A stretch of DNA of 64,000 nt from Lachnotalea sp041821265 (GCA_041821265.1 JBGUEQ010000016.1:1-64000); one strand, 5' to 3'; numbered from the stretch's first letter, positions 44,679 to 54,077 are shown. Numbers and translations: made by a program. Notes: generated by a model not told the origin, from the letters alone.

Positions 44679-47600
44679 TTAACTTAGAAGTTCTAGTAAG
44701 TCTTGTTTGTCTAAGGAAACACTAGACACCCCTTCTTCCGATATTACTTTGTCTGCTAAATCTCTTTTCAATTCTTGTAAATTTAATATTTTTTCTTCTA
44801 TTGAATTTCTTGTAATCAGTTTAAATACGGACACTACATTTTTTTGTCCAATTCGATGTGCTCGATCTGTTGCTTGGTTTTGCGCTGAAATATTCCACCA
44901 TGGATCATAATGAATTACAATATCTGCTCCCGTTAAATTCAGCCCCGTTCCGCCTGCCTTAAGTGATATTAGAAATACTTTCGTATCGTCATTATTAAAT
45001 TCTTCTACCATCTTATATCTTTTCGCTTTCGGCGTCTGTCCCGTAAGTGTAAAATACGAAATGCCTAGGTGATTCAGCTTTTCTGAAATGATATGAAACA
45101 TTGTTGTAAACTGTGAAAATAGCAATATTTTATGTCCACCATTAACACCGTTTTCGATTAAATCAATACAAGTTTCTAATTTTGCCGAACTACCCTTGTA
45201 AGAATCATAATATAGTGCTGGGTCACAGCATAATTGTCGAAGCTTGGTTAATTCTGCCAAAATCTGCAATTTATTCTTTTTAAAATCATCTTCAGTTTTA
45301 TTATCAATGCTTTCTTTTAGTAATTGTACATTTGCATTATAAAGTTCTAGTTGCTTGCCTTCCATTTTCGAGTATATTACATTCTCAAGTTTGTTCGGTA
45401 AGTCTTTAAGCACGTCTTTTTTCAATCGTCTTAAAATAAAAGGACTAATTAATCGATGCAAACGCTTCAAGGATACACTATCATCTCCCTGAACAATTGG
45501 AACTTCTATTTCTTCTCTAAAATGATTATATTTATATAATAATCCTGGCATTAAGTAATCAAAGATACTCCATAATTCACTTAATCTGTTCTCAATCGGT
45601 GTTCCCGTCAGTGCAAACTTAACCTTCGCTGTAATTAATTTAACAGCCTTTGCAGCTAACGTTGACTGATTCTTAATATATTGTGCTTCATCAATTACTT
45701 CTGTTTCAAATACAATATTACTATAGCTATCCACATCTCTTTTTAGCAAATCATACGAGGTTACCATGACATCATATTGGTTATATTCTTTGATTAGCTT
45801 ATTTCTTTCCGCGGCGGTACCTGCCACCATACATTTCGTAAGCTGCGGTGCGAATTTCTCTAATTCATTTTCCCAATTATAGATTAGGGATGCAGGACAG
45901 ACAATCAGACTGGTTTTCTTTCCCTCTTCTTTTTGCGATACAAGTAACGCAATCATTTGCAATGTCTTACCCAGTCCCATATCATCTGCTAATATTCCAC
46001 CGAAGCCATAAGATGTTAGTGTTTTCAACCATCTATATCCATTCTTTTGATATTCTCTCAAAGTGGATTGAAGTGATTTTGGAAGTTCAAATTCAGCATC
46101 CTCCACCGCTTTAATATTCTTAACTAAATTTTTAAAATATATATCTCTATGATATTCTACGTCTTCATTACTTTCTCTCAAGATCTTGTCCAAATACAAC
46201 GCTCTATTTTGAGGTAAAATAATTTTATTTTCTTTGAGTTGTGCAGCGGTTAATGACAATCCATCCGCTAGTTCCGTAATAGTTGAAAAGGAACTGTCTT
46301 CTAAATTAATAAACTCCCCATTCTTCAAACGATGAAACTTCTTACGTCGTTTATAGCTATCCAAAAGGCTTGTCAACTGACTCATTGGCATAGTATCAGC
46401 ATCCAGTGTTAGTTCTAGTAATCCACTTTCAATCGAAACACCAATAGAGACTTTAGGAGATGCTAGTACTTTGATATTTCTAAAATTGTCTGCAATAAAA
46501 ACTGTTCCCACTTCTTGAAACGCATTAATTCCTGTTTCCAAAAAATCGAATATCATATCATCATTATTCTTAATGTAAAATGCTTGCTCACTACTATCTG
46601 TTACTCCTGCAAAATATTTCTGACCAATGATATACGCGCTACATTCCGCTTTTACATCACGATATATTTCAATTGGATTGAATTTTTCAAAAATATTATA
46701 TTTCTTTTCATTGTATTTACCATAAATCGTGCAGGTAACATAATTTTTCTCTGGTGCATCTAAATATATTTCAATTTCTGTTGTTGGAGGCATGTACTCT
46801 CCAAGATCAACTTCGTTATATTCAATATCACTATAATTGGAAATGATAGGAAGAACCGTAGCACAAAAAGTATTATAATCTTCCTCACTTAAAAATGCTT
46901 TGCCGCCGTTGCCGGTATCAATATGTTCAAGCAATATTCCCATTTCCTGCTTATATTTCTCATCACTCATAAAAATCGTATCATTTTGTATCGCGTAAAT
47001 ATGTTTCTTCCCCATAACAATATAGGAGGTGTTATCTCTGTATATCTCAACCCCTTTTTGACTCTTTACGATATGAAATTGAATATTTGGGTTCTTTTCA
47101 ATTAATTTACAATTATATTCGTTAACAGGTGTAACTACATTTAAGGTACGTTCCTGCATTAAGTTCATGAACTTATCTAATTCAACTCCTGACAACTGTA
47201 AGCTTCTCATTGCCTTTGCATTATACCCATATTCTCTTATATAGGATACATGATGAAAATTATCAACAGACTCAATAATAAAATCAATGATACTTAATGA
47301 CTCCTTAGTAAACGCTTCTCTATCATGTACAAATTTTAAATTTTTACCATATTCATAATCTACGCTATCCGAAATATTATCAACAAACTCCGTAAGATTT
47401 TTAATAACATATTTTTTCTGATTTCCAACTTTAAAATCAACTTTCGCTTCATCATTATTTACCTTTAAATAAGGTATTACATCAATATTTCTTCCATTTA
47501 ACTTGCTCTTAAATGCTTCCTTCTTACTCATATATGCAAAATCATAAATTAAATCGCGTATTCTCTTTGATGTGGCACGTTTTAGTGTTCCCGCTTTTAA

Positions 47601-47888
47601 TTGTACTAAATATTCTAACAATAGAGCCGCCCTATGTTCACAGATTCCCCAATAACATCTACCGCAGTTACAGGTATTTTGAAGCGTAATTCGAGCATCG
47701 TCTATTGTAACTTTTACTTTGTACACTTTTTTATTATCGACTACATCTCCTACAATAGTAACTTCTGCTTCATATGTGTCTTCTATCATTAAATTTTTAA
47801 CGCAACCATTTTTCTGCAATTGCATCGCATATATATAATTTCTGTTACTTTGGCAATATCTACTTATTATTTCTTTGGTTATCGACAT
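44679..47888 (-). CDS. SNF2-family helicase with SWIM zinc finger
   Basis: The 1069-residue protein begins with a SWIM domain (CNCGRCYWGICEHRAALL near 53-72, CxCx(n)CxH). A middle domain of unknown fold follows. The SNF2 ATPase carries ADDMGLGKTLQMIALL near 636, DEAQ in place of DEAH in VIDEAQYIKNQ, LTGTPIENR, and the C-terminal motif LKAGGTGLNLTGADIVIHYDPWW with QATDRAHRIGQ. It should translocate on DNA and disrupt bound proteins. The role in this organism is unknown. Two mini mobile elements sit upstream of its start. Confidence 0.93.
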   Translation of the reverse strand: MSITKEIISRYCQSNRNYIYAMQLQKNGCVKNLMIEDTYEAEVTIVGDVVDNKKVYKVKVTIDDARITLQNTCNCGRCYWGICEHRAALLLEYLVQLKAGTLKRATSKRIRDLIYDFAYMSKKEAFKSKLNGRNIDVIPYLKVNNDEAKVDFKVGNQKKYVIKNLTEFVDNISDSVDYEYGKNLKFVHDREAFTKESLSIIDFIIESVDNFHHVSYIREYGYNAKAMRSLQLSGVELDKFMNLMQERTLNVVTPVNEYNCKLIEKNPNIQFHIVKSQKGVEIYRDNTSYIVMGKKHIYAIQNDTIFMSDEKYKQEMGILLEHIDTGNGGKAFLSEEDYNTFCATVLPIISNYSDIEYNEVDLGEYMPPTTEIEIYLDAPEKNYVTCTIYGKYNEKKYNIFEKFNPIEIYRDVKAECSAYIIGQKYFAGVTDSSEQAFYIKNNDDMIFDFLETGINAFQEVGTVFIADNFRNIKVLASPKVSIGVSIESGLLELTLDADTMPMSQLTSLLDSYKRRKKFHRLKNGEFINLEDSSFSTITELADGLSLTAAQLKENKIILPQNRALYLDKILRESNEDVEYHRDIYFKNLVKNIKAVEDAEFELPKSLQSTLREYQKNGYRWLKTLTSYGFGGILADDMGLGKTLQMIALLVSQKEEGKKTSLIVCPASLIYNWENELEKFAPQLTKCMVAGTAAERNKLIKEYNQYDVMVTSYDLLKRDVDSYSNIVFETEVIDEAQYIKNQSTLAAKAVKLITAKVKFALTGTPIENRLSELWSIFDYLMPGLLYKYNHFREEIEVPIVQGDDSVSLKRLHRLISPFILRRLKKDVLKDLPNKLENVIYSKMEGKQLELYNANVQLLKESIDNKTEDDFKKNKLQILAELTKLRQLCCDPALYYDSYKGSSAKLETCIDLIENGVNGGHKILLFSQFTTMFHIISEKLNHLGISYFTLTGQTPKAKRYKMVEEFNNDDTKVFLISLKAGGTGLNLTGADIVIHYDPWWNISAQNQATDRAHRIGQKNVVSVFKLITRNSIEEKILNLQELKRDLADKVISEEGVSSVSLDKQDLLELLS

Positions 47889-47917
47889 AGAACAACTCCT
47901 TGATTCTTATTTTGATT

Positions 47918-47944
47918 GTAACGATTTAGTACCTTGATCGTTAC
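47918..47944. mobile_element. 27-bp mini-element with 8-bp target duplication, copy 4
   Basis: Arms GTAACGAT and ATCGTTAC are perfectly complementary around the loop TTAGTACCTTG. Identical octamers TTTTGATT flank it at 47910-47917 and 47945-47952. The total is only 27 bp, the size of two abutted terminal repeats. It lies 30 bp upstream of the SNF2 start codon, in the promoter or leader. Confidence 0.8.
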
Positions 47945-48026
47945 TTTTGATTATATTATTGCAATGATTATTATGTTACACTTTTTGCAACTAATCACTC
48001 ATACCTACCTTATATTAACATAATAT

Positions 48027-48053
48027 GTAACGATTCAGTACCTTTATAGTTAC
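48027..48053. mobile_element. 27-bp mini-element, copy 5
   Basis: Arms GTAACGAT and ATAGTTAC pair at seven of eight positions around the loop TCAGTACCTTT. Flanking octamers CATAATAT (48019-48026) and CATAATGT (48054-48061) match at 7 of 8 bases. It is about 80 bp from copy 4, between the SNF2 gene and the methionine sulfoxide reductase gene. Confidence 0.75.
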
Positions 48054-48072
48054 CATAATGTAATCCTATTAT

Positions 48073-48570
48073 CTAAACAATTTGCATGGACCAATTACAC
48101 TGATTTTCTAAAATATGAACCACGGCTTCTAATCCTTTTTGATCCTGACTGTCAAACCTCGAAAATTCCGGACTATCAATATCTAATACACCTACGGTTT
48201 TACCCTGAAACTGTATTGGCACTACGACTTCGGAATTGGATGCACTGTCACATGGAATGTGTCCTGAAAACTTGTGCACATCATCTACTAGTTGTGTTCG
48301 CGCTTCCTTTGCGGCGATTCCGCATACTCCTTGGCCTAATCGAATTTTTACGCAGGCTACTTTGCCTTGAAATGGTCCTAGTATTAGTTGGTCTTCGTTT
48401 AAAAGATAAAAACCTGCCCAATTGATTTGCTTTAGTGCTTCATTAATTAATGCAGATGCATTGCTTAAGTTTGTTACTAGTGGAAGCTCTGGTTCTATTA
48501 GGGCTTGTAGTTGCAAACACATTAGTTCATATAATTCTTTTTTTTCTATTGTATTTTCTATAATTTCCAT
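48073..48570 (-). CDS. msrC: Free methionine-(R)-sulfoxide reductase (GAF domain)
   Basis: It reduces free Met-(R)-sulfoxide in the cytoplasm. The GAF domain spans the 165 residues, with INWAGFYLLNEDQLILGPFQGKVACV near 49-74, GVCGIAAKE near 82 and HIPCDSASNSEVVVPI near 102. The three conserved Cys residues of fRMsr proteins are present. The length is standard. It is monocistronic as far as seen. Confidence 0.92.
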   Translation of the reverse strand: MEIIENTIEKKELYELMCLQLQALIEPELPLVTNLSNASALINEALKQINWAGFYLLNEDQLILGPFQGKVACVKIRLGQGVCGIAAKEARTQLVDDVHKFSGHIPCDSASNSEVVVPIQFQGKTVGVLDIDSPEFSRFDSQDQKGLEAVVHILENQCNWSMQIV

Positions 48571-48933
48571 ATCTCTTCTTTATACACTTTCTATTTTATT
48601 AATTGTACCTATTACAAGTATGACCTATTAATACAGCATCTTCTTTTTCTTTTTTAATAAAGCTTTTTATTTGTGGTTTATATTAATGCCGTTCTTATGC
48701 AACAACCAAACTCACAAACATTATTATTCATATATTATCATGTTATTTGAAACTCAACAATTATATCTTTTATCTTTTTTACTCTTTCCGTCATATTTTA
48801 TAGTTTAATTGTATTTTAATATACACAATTAATAAATAATTCATTTTCTTCTTATATTTCTACTATTTTTATTATCAGCTTATATTACCGCAAATATTAT
48901 CACTCCACATATAGACTGTTCCTATATTGTTGA
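48571..48933. other. Intergenic region without a supported gene
   Basis: About 360 bp of AT-rich DNA between the PseC terminator and msrC. It should carry the msrC promoter near 48571. No coding or structured element was recognised. Confidence 0.6.
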
Positions 48934-48963
48934 AAAGTCATAGGAATAAATTCCTATGACTTT
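48934..48963 (-). terminator. Terminator of the PseB-PseC operon
   Basis: AAAGTCATAGGAAT pairs perfectly with ATTCCTATGACTTT, about 20 bp after the PseC stop, and the distal arm ends in TTT. Confidence 0.8.
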
Positions 48964-48981
48964 AATTAGCTACATAACAAA

Positions 48982-50118
48982 TTATATCCTATACTTAATT
49001 TCTTTTACTGCCACTTTTACTTGTTCAATTACATAATTCTGTTCGACCTGTGAAAGCTTTGCATAAATAGGTAAACTAATTAGTCCCTCATAAAGTTTTT
49101 CAGCATTATCACAATGAACTTTACTATATCCGTTTTCTTGATAAAATGGCTGTGTATAAACGGGTATATAATGTACGTTCACTCCAATGCCTGATTTTCT
49201 AAGCTTATCAAATACTTCTTTTCTATTCACAACTTGAATTACATAAAGATGCCAACTACTATTACATCCTTCCTGTTGAAATGGTGTTACTATTTCATCA
49301 ATACCAGAAAAAGCCTGATTGTATCTCTTAACAATTTCTTTTCTTTTTTCAATAAATGACTGCAACTTATTCATTTGAGAAATACCTAATGCACATTGAA
49401 AATCAGTTATTCTATAATTATATCCCAATTCCAACTGTTGGTAATACCAATCGCCTTCATTTCTAGTCATTAATTTATCATCTCTGGTAATTCCATGGCT
49501 TCTATACACGATTAATTTTTCATATAACTCATCACTATTAGTCGTAATCATTCCACCTTCTCCAGTAGTAATATGCTTAACTGGGTGAAAACTAAATGTT
49601 GTCATATCTGAAATATTTCCGACCATTTTGCCTTTGTAATCCGCCCCCAGAGCATGAGCTGCATCCTCAATAACTAAAAGATTGTGTTCCTCTGCTATTG
49701 CATGAATTTCATCCATCTCACATGGTTGTCCAGTAAAATGTACCGCTATAATTGCCTTTGTATTCTTTGTTATCTTACGCTTAATATCTTTAATGTCAAC
49801 ATTATAAGTTTCAGTATTAATATCTGCAAAAACTGGAGTTCCTCCACAATACAGCACGCAATTAGAAGATGCTACAAATGTAATCGGAGTTGTTATAACT
49901 TCATCACCTTCTTTTATCCCCGCAGCTAGACATGCTACATGAAGAGCTGCTGTACCATTAGAAACTGCTACCGCATGTTTTGCACCTACATAATCAGCAA
50001 CTTTTTTCTCAAACGCTGCAACTGTAGGTCCTGTTGTTAAATAATCTGAACGCAATACCTCTACTACTGCTTGAATATCGTCTTCATCTATCGATTGCGT
50101 TCCATAAGGTATATACAT
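48982..50118 (-). CDS. pseC: UDP-4-keto-6-deoxy-N-acetylhexosamine aminotransferase (PseC type)
   Basis: This PLP enzyme makes UDP-4-amino-4,6-dideoxy-N-acetyl-beta-L-altrosamine, the second step of pseudaminic acid synthesis. DegT/DnrJ/EryC1 family motifs: AVSNGTAALHVACLAAG near 53, VIEDAAHALGADYKG near 150, and the PLP Lys in FSFHPVKHITTGEGG near 180. The length of 378 fits PseC. It is the last gene of a three-gene operon with PseB and a PseH-like gene. Confidence 0.9.
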   Translation of the reverse strand: MYIPYGTQSIDEDDIQAVVEVLRSDYLTTGPTVAAFEKKVADYVGAKHAVAVSNGTAALHVACLAAGIKEGDEVITTPITFVASSNCVLYCGGTPVFADINTETYNVDIKDIKRKITKNTKAIIAVHFTGQPCEMDEIHAIAEEHNLLVIEDAAHALGADYKGKMVGNISDMTTFSFHPVKHITTGEGGMITTNSDELYEKLIVYRSHGITRDDKLMTRNEGDWYYQQLELGYNYRITDFQCALGISQMNKLQSFIEKRKEIVKRYNQAFSGIDEIVTPFQQEGCNSSWHLYVIQVVNRKEVFDKLRKSGIGVNVHYIPVYTQPFYQENGYSKVHCDNAEKLYEGLISLPIYAKLSQVEQNYVIEQVKVAVKEIKYRI

Positions 50119-50194
50119 AGTAATTTACTCCTTTTTTTTAATAATCAACATCCTATATTTTTAAATAATTTCTTTATAAAAAATCTAACTACCT

Positions 50195-50647
50195 TTATAT
50201 CTCTTTTCTGTATAAATTATAATCCTTATGAATTTCTAACATATACCCTGATTTTATAAATACTTTTTGGGAAGCTTTATTATCATGTTTTACTTTTCCT
50301 TCTAAATATTTGATACAATCAATTTTCTTTATCTCATCTTCTGCTAAAGACAAAATACCATAACTATACCCATTACCTCGATGTTCTTTACTAATACTAT
50401 AACTTATAGTTCCTGTATTTTCTAGAATATCAATTCTTATTTGTCCTATATATTCATTATCACATAAGCCTAGATACATTTTACAGTTCTCATCTTTTAG
50501 TTTAAGAAAAAACCATTTTTGATGTACACTATATTCTATTTTTTCAAAGTAAAAAGAATTTTTTCTGTATTCAAAGTCATTTGCCCAATTAAATAACAAA
50601 TCAATATCTTCTTCTTTTACTTTTCTCAGTATCATTTTGGGGTTCAT
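50195..50647 (-). CDS. pseH: GNAT N-acetyltransferase, probably PseH
   Basis: The 150-residue GNAT protein contains LRKVKEEDIDLLFNWANDFEY, IGQIRIDILENTGTISYSI and the acetyl-CoA-binding EHRGNGYSYGILSLAE. Its place between PseB and PseC suggests it N-acetylates the 4-amino sugar. The ATG at 50647 has AGGTG eight bases upstream; a GTG start four codons earlier contains that site. PseH is the likeliest identity by context, but GNAT specificity cannot be read from sequence. Confidence 0.78.
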   Translation of the reverse strand: MNPKMILRKVKEEDIDLLFNWANDFEYRKNSFYFEKIEYSVHQKWFFLKLKDENCKMYLGLCDNEYIGQIRIDILENTGTISYSISKEHRGNGYSYGILSLAEDEIKKIDCIKYLEGKVKHDNKASQKVFIKSGYMLEIHKDYNLYRKEI

Positions 50648-50742
50648 ATTAATTATCACCTGAAATTTATATTAGTAGTCTCTCTCTTTGATTATCTTTT
50701 GTAAAGGTCTTTCAGTTTCATTATTTCACTTATTTAGCCATC

Positions 50743-51729
50743 CTAAACATATTTTACTAATTCTCTCATTTGCTCCACACTAAGCCATTCGGTATTTTCT
50801 CCTGAACTATATTCAAATTCTGGATCTACTTTTTTTCCACCTGCAATAATCTTATTTTCATTCCACCAGCTATAATTAGGATAAATAATAAAATGTTTGT
50901 CATATTCAAAAGTCTTAATAGCATCTTCTTTCGTAATCATAATTTCATGAAGTTTTTCACCTTCTCGGATTCCTACTTCCTTAATAATGCAATCTGACAT
51001 CATTGCTTTTGCTAAATCAGTTATTTTAAAAGAAGGGATTTTAGATATAAAAGTTTCGCCACCTTTTGCTTCCTGTAATGCTTTAATTACCAGTTCAACC
51101 CCTTGGTCTAAGTCAATCCAAAATCTTGTCATTCTGTTATCAGTAATTGGAAGTTCTTTTTCTCCATTTTCAATAATTGCATTAAAAAACGGAATTACAG
51201 AGCCTCTGCTTCCTGCTACATTACCATAACGCACAACAGAAAAATTCAAATCGCGCTCTCCAACATAGGCATTTGCTGCAGTAAATAGCTTATCCGATAC
51301 CAACTTAGTTCCACCATATAAATTAATAGGATTTACAGCCTTATCCGTAGATAGTGCAACTACCTTTTTTACAGAAGGAGAATCCAACGCACCGTCAATA
51401 ATATTCATTGCACCATTAATATTTGTCTTAATTGCTTCTATCGGATTGTATTCACACGCTGGCACCTGCTTCATGGCAGCCGCATGAATAACATAATCCA
51501 CTCCATTTAATGCTCTTTCAAATCTCTCTTTATCTCTAATGTCTCCAATAAAAAATCTAAGCTTTTCTCCATGCTCCTTGAATTTATTACTCATCATAAA
51601 CTGCTTGTACTCATCTCTTGAATAAATAATGATTTTTTTGGGTTGATAGTGTTTCAAAACGTACTCAACAAAATGATTTCCAAATGAACCCGTTCCACCA
51701 GTAATTAAAATTGTTTTATTATTTAGCAT
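50743..51729 (-). CDS. pseB: UDP-N-acetylglucosamine 4,6-dehydratase, C5-inverting (PseB)
   Basis: It converts UDP-GlcNAc to the 4-keto-6-deoxy L-arabino sugar, the committed step of pseudaminic acid synthesis. Extended SDR motifs: GGTGSFGNHF at residues 9-18, AAAMKQVPACEYNPIEAIKTN near 84, LSTDKAVNPINLYGGTKL near 127 and RYGNVAGSRGSVIPFF near 165. The length of 328 matches PseB/FlaA1. TAGGAGAATAAGAA precedes the ATG. It starts its own transcription unit after the terminator at 51991. Confidence 0.92.
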   Translation of the reverse strand: MLNNKTILITGGTGSFGNHFVEYVLKHYQPKKIIIYSRDEYKQFMMSNKFKEHGEKLRFFIGDIRDKERFERALNGVDYVIHAAAMKQVPACEYNPIEAIKTNINGAMNIIDGALDSPSVKKVVALSTDKAVNPINLYGGTKLVSDKLFTAANAYVGERDLNFSVVRYGNVAGSRGSVIPFFNAIIENGEKELPITDNRMTRFWIDLDQGVELVIKALQEAKGGETFISKIPSFKITDLAKAMMSDCIIKEVGIREGEKLHEIMITKEDAIKTFEYDKHFIIYPNYSWWNENKIIAGGKKVDPEFEYSSGENTEWLSVEQMRELVKYV

Positions 51730-51990
51730 TTCTTATTCTCCTATCTATTCCTAAATCAATTTATCTCTAAACTACTTTTATGCGTATTATCAAACATATA
51801 TAAACATATGTCTTTCCGCCTGAATGCATCAATATCTTTGTAGCCCAAGATATATTTCTATTACTAATTATACTATATTATACTAAAATATAATATATCA
51901 TTTATATATTTCGGCATATTTCCAATATAATTTAGTAATAATAAAAATATTCTTAATTAGGATAGCATTAATTTGCTTTATAATATAAAA
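51730..51990. other. Promoter region of the PseB operon
   Basis: About 260 bp of AT-rich DNA. On the minus strand a TATAAT-like box occurs near 51870-51880, but the -35 element is unclear. No other feature was found. Confidence 0.45.
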
Positions 51991-52035
51991 ACAGCCCTAT
52001 TATCATATTCAATATAAATAAGGCTGTGTTTTATT
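51991..52035 (-). terminator. Terminator of the acyl/transketolase operon
   Basis: On the minus strand ACAGCCTTATT pairs with AATAGGGCTGT (one G-T or mismatch) and is followed by TTTTTATATT. It lies about 20 bp after the metallo-hydrolase stop at 52056 and separates this operon from PseB. Confidence 0.75.
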
Positions 52036-52055
52036 ATTGTTATTTATTATCTTTG

Positions 52056-52739
52056 TTATTTATTATTTTCAATAAGACCAACTCGTTTATCTTTTAAGAT
52101 AAACATTTCTCCATGCCCGGGATATACTTTTATATCCTTAGATAAAGATTCATAATATGCTAATGTACTATTCAAATAATCTTCCTTGTTTCCGCCGAGC
52201 ATTTTGGTTATTACTGGTTTCCCAGATAAGAAGGCATCTCCTGAAAATATCATTTCATCAGTAAAATAGATTGAAACGCTTCCTCGTGAATGTCCTATTG
52301 TTTCTTTTAATAAAATATCAGAATTTTCCCATTTGATTTCCAAAAAATCCTGAAATGTTTTGTCAACCTTTGAGGGTTGAAAATAAGGAATTTCTGTTTT
52401 TTTATTACCCATAAACATCATATGTAATCGATATGTACGATTTAGCAAAGTTTGTACATTCCCTAATTCTTGGCTACACATTTCAGATGAAACTATAATT
52501 CCCCCAATGTATTTTTTAACCAAACTAAGAGCTGCAACATGATCATAGTGTTCATGCGTCAAGAAAATATATTCATTTGTTAAACCTTGCTTTTTAATAA
52601 ATTGTTCTAATTGTTTGAAATCATTTGGGTCTATGATAATAGATTTTTTTGTTATTTTATTAAATACAATGTAGCAATTACTTTCATAATCAGTTCCTAG
52701 AAATCGCCTAACCGAAAGTTCATTATCCATCAACATCAA
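52056..52739 (-). CDS. Metallo-beta-lactamase-fold hydrolase, possible thioesterase
   Basis: The 227-residue protein has all metal-binding positions of the glyoxalase II-like branch: HEHYDH near 82, His in TIGHSRGSVSIYF, Asp in FSGDAFLSG and His in YPGHGEMF. Enzymes of this branch hydrolyse thioesters. As the last gene of the operon, 12 bp after the acyl carrier protein, it may release or edit ACP-bound acyl groups. The start may be TTG at 52739 (best spacing from AGGAG) or the ATG at 52736. Confidence 0.8.
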   Translation of the reverse strand: MMLMDNELSVRRFLGTDYESNCYIVFNKITKKSIIIDPNDFKQLEQFIKKQGLTNEYIFLTHEHYDHVAALSLVKKYIGGIIVSSEMCSQELGNVQTLLNRTYRLHMMFMGNKKTEIPYFQPSKVDKTFQDFLEIKWENSDILLKETIGHSRGSVSIYFTDEMIFSGDAFLSGKPVITKMLGGNKEDYLNSTLAYYESLSKDIKVYPGHGEMFILKDKRVGLIENNK

Positions 52740-52751
52740 TATTTTATACTC

Positions 52752-52994
52752 CTATTTTGAGATACCCACACCATATTTCTCCATTATTTCAATTCCTTTA
52801 TCAAAAGAATTAAAATCTATAATATCATCTGTTTCCATCATAATATCAAAATCATCTTCTAGTGAAGCAATCAAGTTCATATGTCCAATGGAATCCCAAT
52901 TGTCTACTGATTGATAAGTTAATCCTACAACCTGTTCTTCATTTACCTCAAAGTTCTCTACAAATGCTTTTACATATTTTTGATAATTTGTCAT
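52752..52994 (-). CDS. Acyl carrier protein, dedicated to this operon
   Basis: The 80-residue protein has the phosphopantetheine attachment motif WDSIGHMN with Ser near residue 36. The acidic helix ASLEDDFDIMMETDDIIDF follows as in ACPs. The ATG at 52994 is preceded by GGAGG; the ATG five codons upstream would put that site inside the gene. It likely tethers the acyl intermediates made by the ligase, dehydratase and reductase encoded upstream. It is not in a fatty acid synthesis cluster. Confidence 0.88.
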   Translation of the reverse strand: MTNYQKYVKAFVENFEVNEEQVVGLTYQSVDNWDSIGHMNLIASLEDDFDIMMETDDIIDFNSFDKGIEIMEKYGVGISK

Positions 52995-53036
52995 TTTTAT
53001 TTCCTCCACTTAATTAATATTTTGTTATATTCATTA

Positions 53037-54065
53037 TTAAATAAAATCTATATCGCTAAATACTTCTTTTGCTTTTGCAGGCTCAAATAAAGATGTACTT
53101 CCACCCAGATATTTTTCTCTAAAGCTCCTATTCTGCGCTGCAATACATACTGGTGAATATTCACCAAAATACTTAATACTAAAACCATAATCAAGAATTT
53201 CACTCAAAGTTTTTTCTTTTACATTTCCCATTGTTATATTGATAAACGGACATGGTAAAACGTCACCTTTTGGTGTAACAAAAATTCGATTCATTGCCCA
53301 GCATCCGCTTATTCTCTCCTTTTTAGGATCATAAAAATCCCAAGTATCATACCAACTTTTGTATTCTTTTCTTATTTTATTGAAAATCCTAATATCTTCT
53401 GCATCTAAATAATTATCTTTCCAAACTCCATATGGCATAGCAAGAATAAAATATACTGAAATATTATGTCCTTTTGCATAATCAAGTAAGTCAAATAAAT
53501 CTTTTGAATGCGAATTATGATGACCAAAAATAGGTTGAAGCCAAGTTGTCATCCCTGCATTCTTTGCATATTCTATTGAAGTAAACACTTTCTCATGTGC
53601 TCCTTTTACCCCTCTGGAACGATCAAATTCTTGTGCATCCATGCCCGATATACTTATTCCTATACAATCCAATCCTCTTTTTGCCAACTCATCCGCATAT
53701 TCTTGTGTTAAAAGATAACCATTTGTTACAAGAATCATTCGAAATCTTTCTGGTTTTATTGCCTTAATAATTTTAAGTAATATTTCTTTATTTATTAATA
53801 ATTCTCCACCTTGCAATATGATTTCCCATATTCCTAACTCATATGCTTGATCTGCCACCCTTGTAATTGTTTCAAAATCTAATGAAACTAAATTGTATTT
53901 ATAATCTTCCTTTTCATAACAAAACTCGCACTTAAAATTGCAAATATTATTATAATCTAATGCCAACGTACGTGGTACTTTTCCTACTTTATTGTCATTT
54001 TTCCTTATAATCCTTGTATAATTATGTATTCGTTTAACTACATCTGGCTTATCCATTAACCCCAT
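53037..54065 (-). CDS. Radical SAM protein with SPASM-like C-terminus
   Basis: The 342-residue protein has CNFKCEFC near residues 36-43 (CxxxCxxC for the [4Fe-4S]-SAM cluster) and Gly-rich QGGELLINKEIL near 89. The C-terminal GCWAMNRIFVTPKGDVLPCPF and SPVCIAA supply extra Cys for an auxiliary cluster of the SPASM kind. Such enzymes oxidise or rearrange alcohols, sugars or peptides by hydrogen abstraction. No peptide substrate gene was seen, so a sugar or acyl substrate is more likely. It lies between the ACP and transketolase genes. Confidence 0.87.
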   Translation of the reverse strand: MGLMDKPDVVKRIHNYTRIIRKNDNKVGKVPRTLALDYNNICNFKCEFCYEKEDYKYNLVSLDFETITRVADQAYELGIWEIILQGGELLINKEILLKIIKAIKPERFRMILVTNGYLLTQEYADELAKRGLDCIGISISGMDAQEFDRSRGVKGAHEKVFTSIEYAKNAGMTTWLQPIFGHHNSHSKDLFDLLDYAKGHNISVYFILAMPYGVWKDNYLDAEDIRIFNKIRKEYKSWYDTWDFYDPKKERISGCWAMNRIFVTPKGDVLPCPFINITMGNVKEKTLSEILDYGFSIKYFGEYSPVCIAAQNRSFREKYLGGSTSLFEPAKAKEVFSDIDFI

Positions 54066-54077
54066 TTGTCACCTCTG

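Noticed and set aside
47918..48053. One 136-bp element spanning both 27-bp palindromes
   Set aside because: The outermost flanks do not match each other, whereas each 27-bp unit has its own matching octamers; two separate insertions explain it better.
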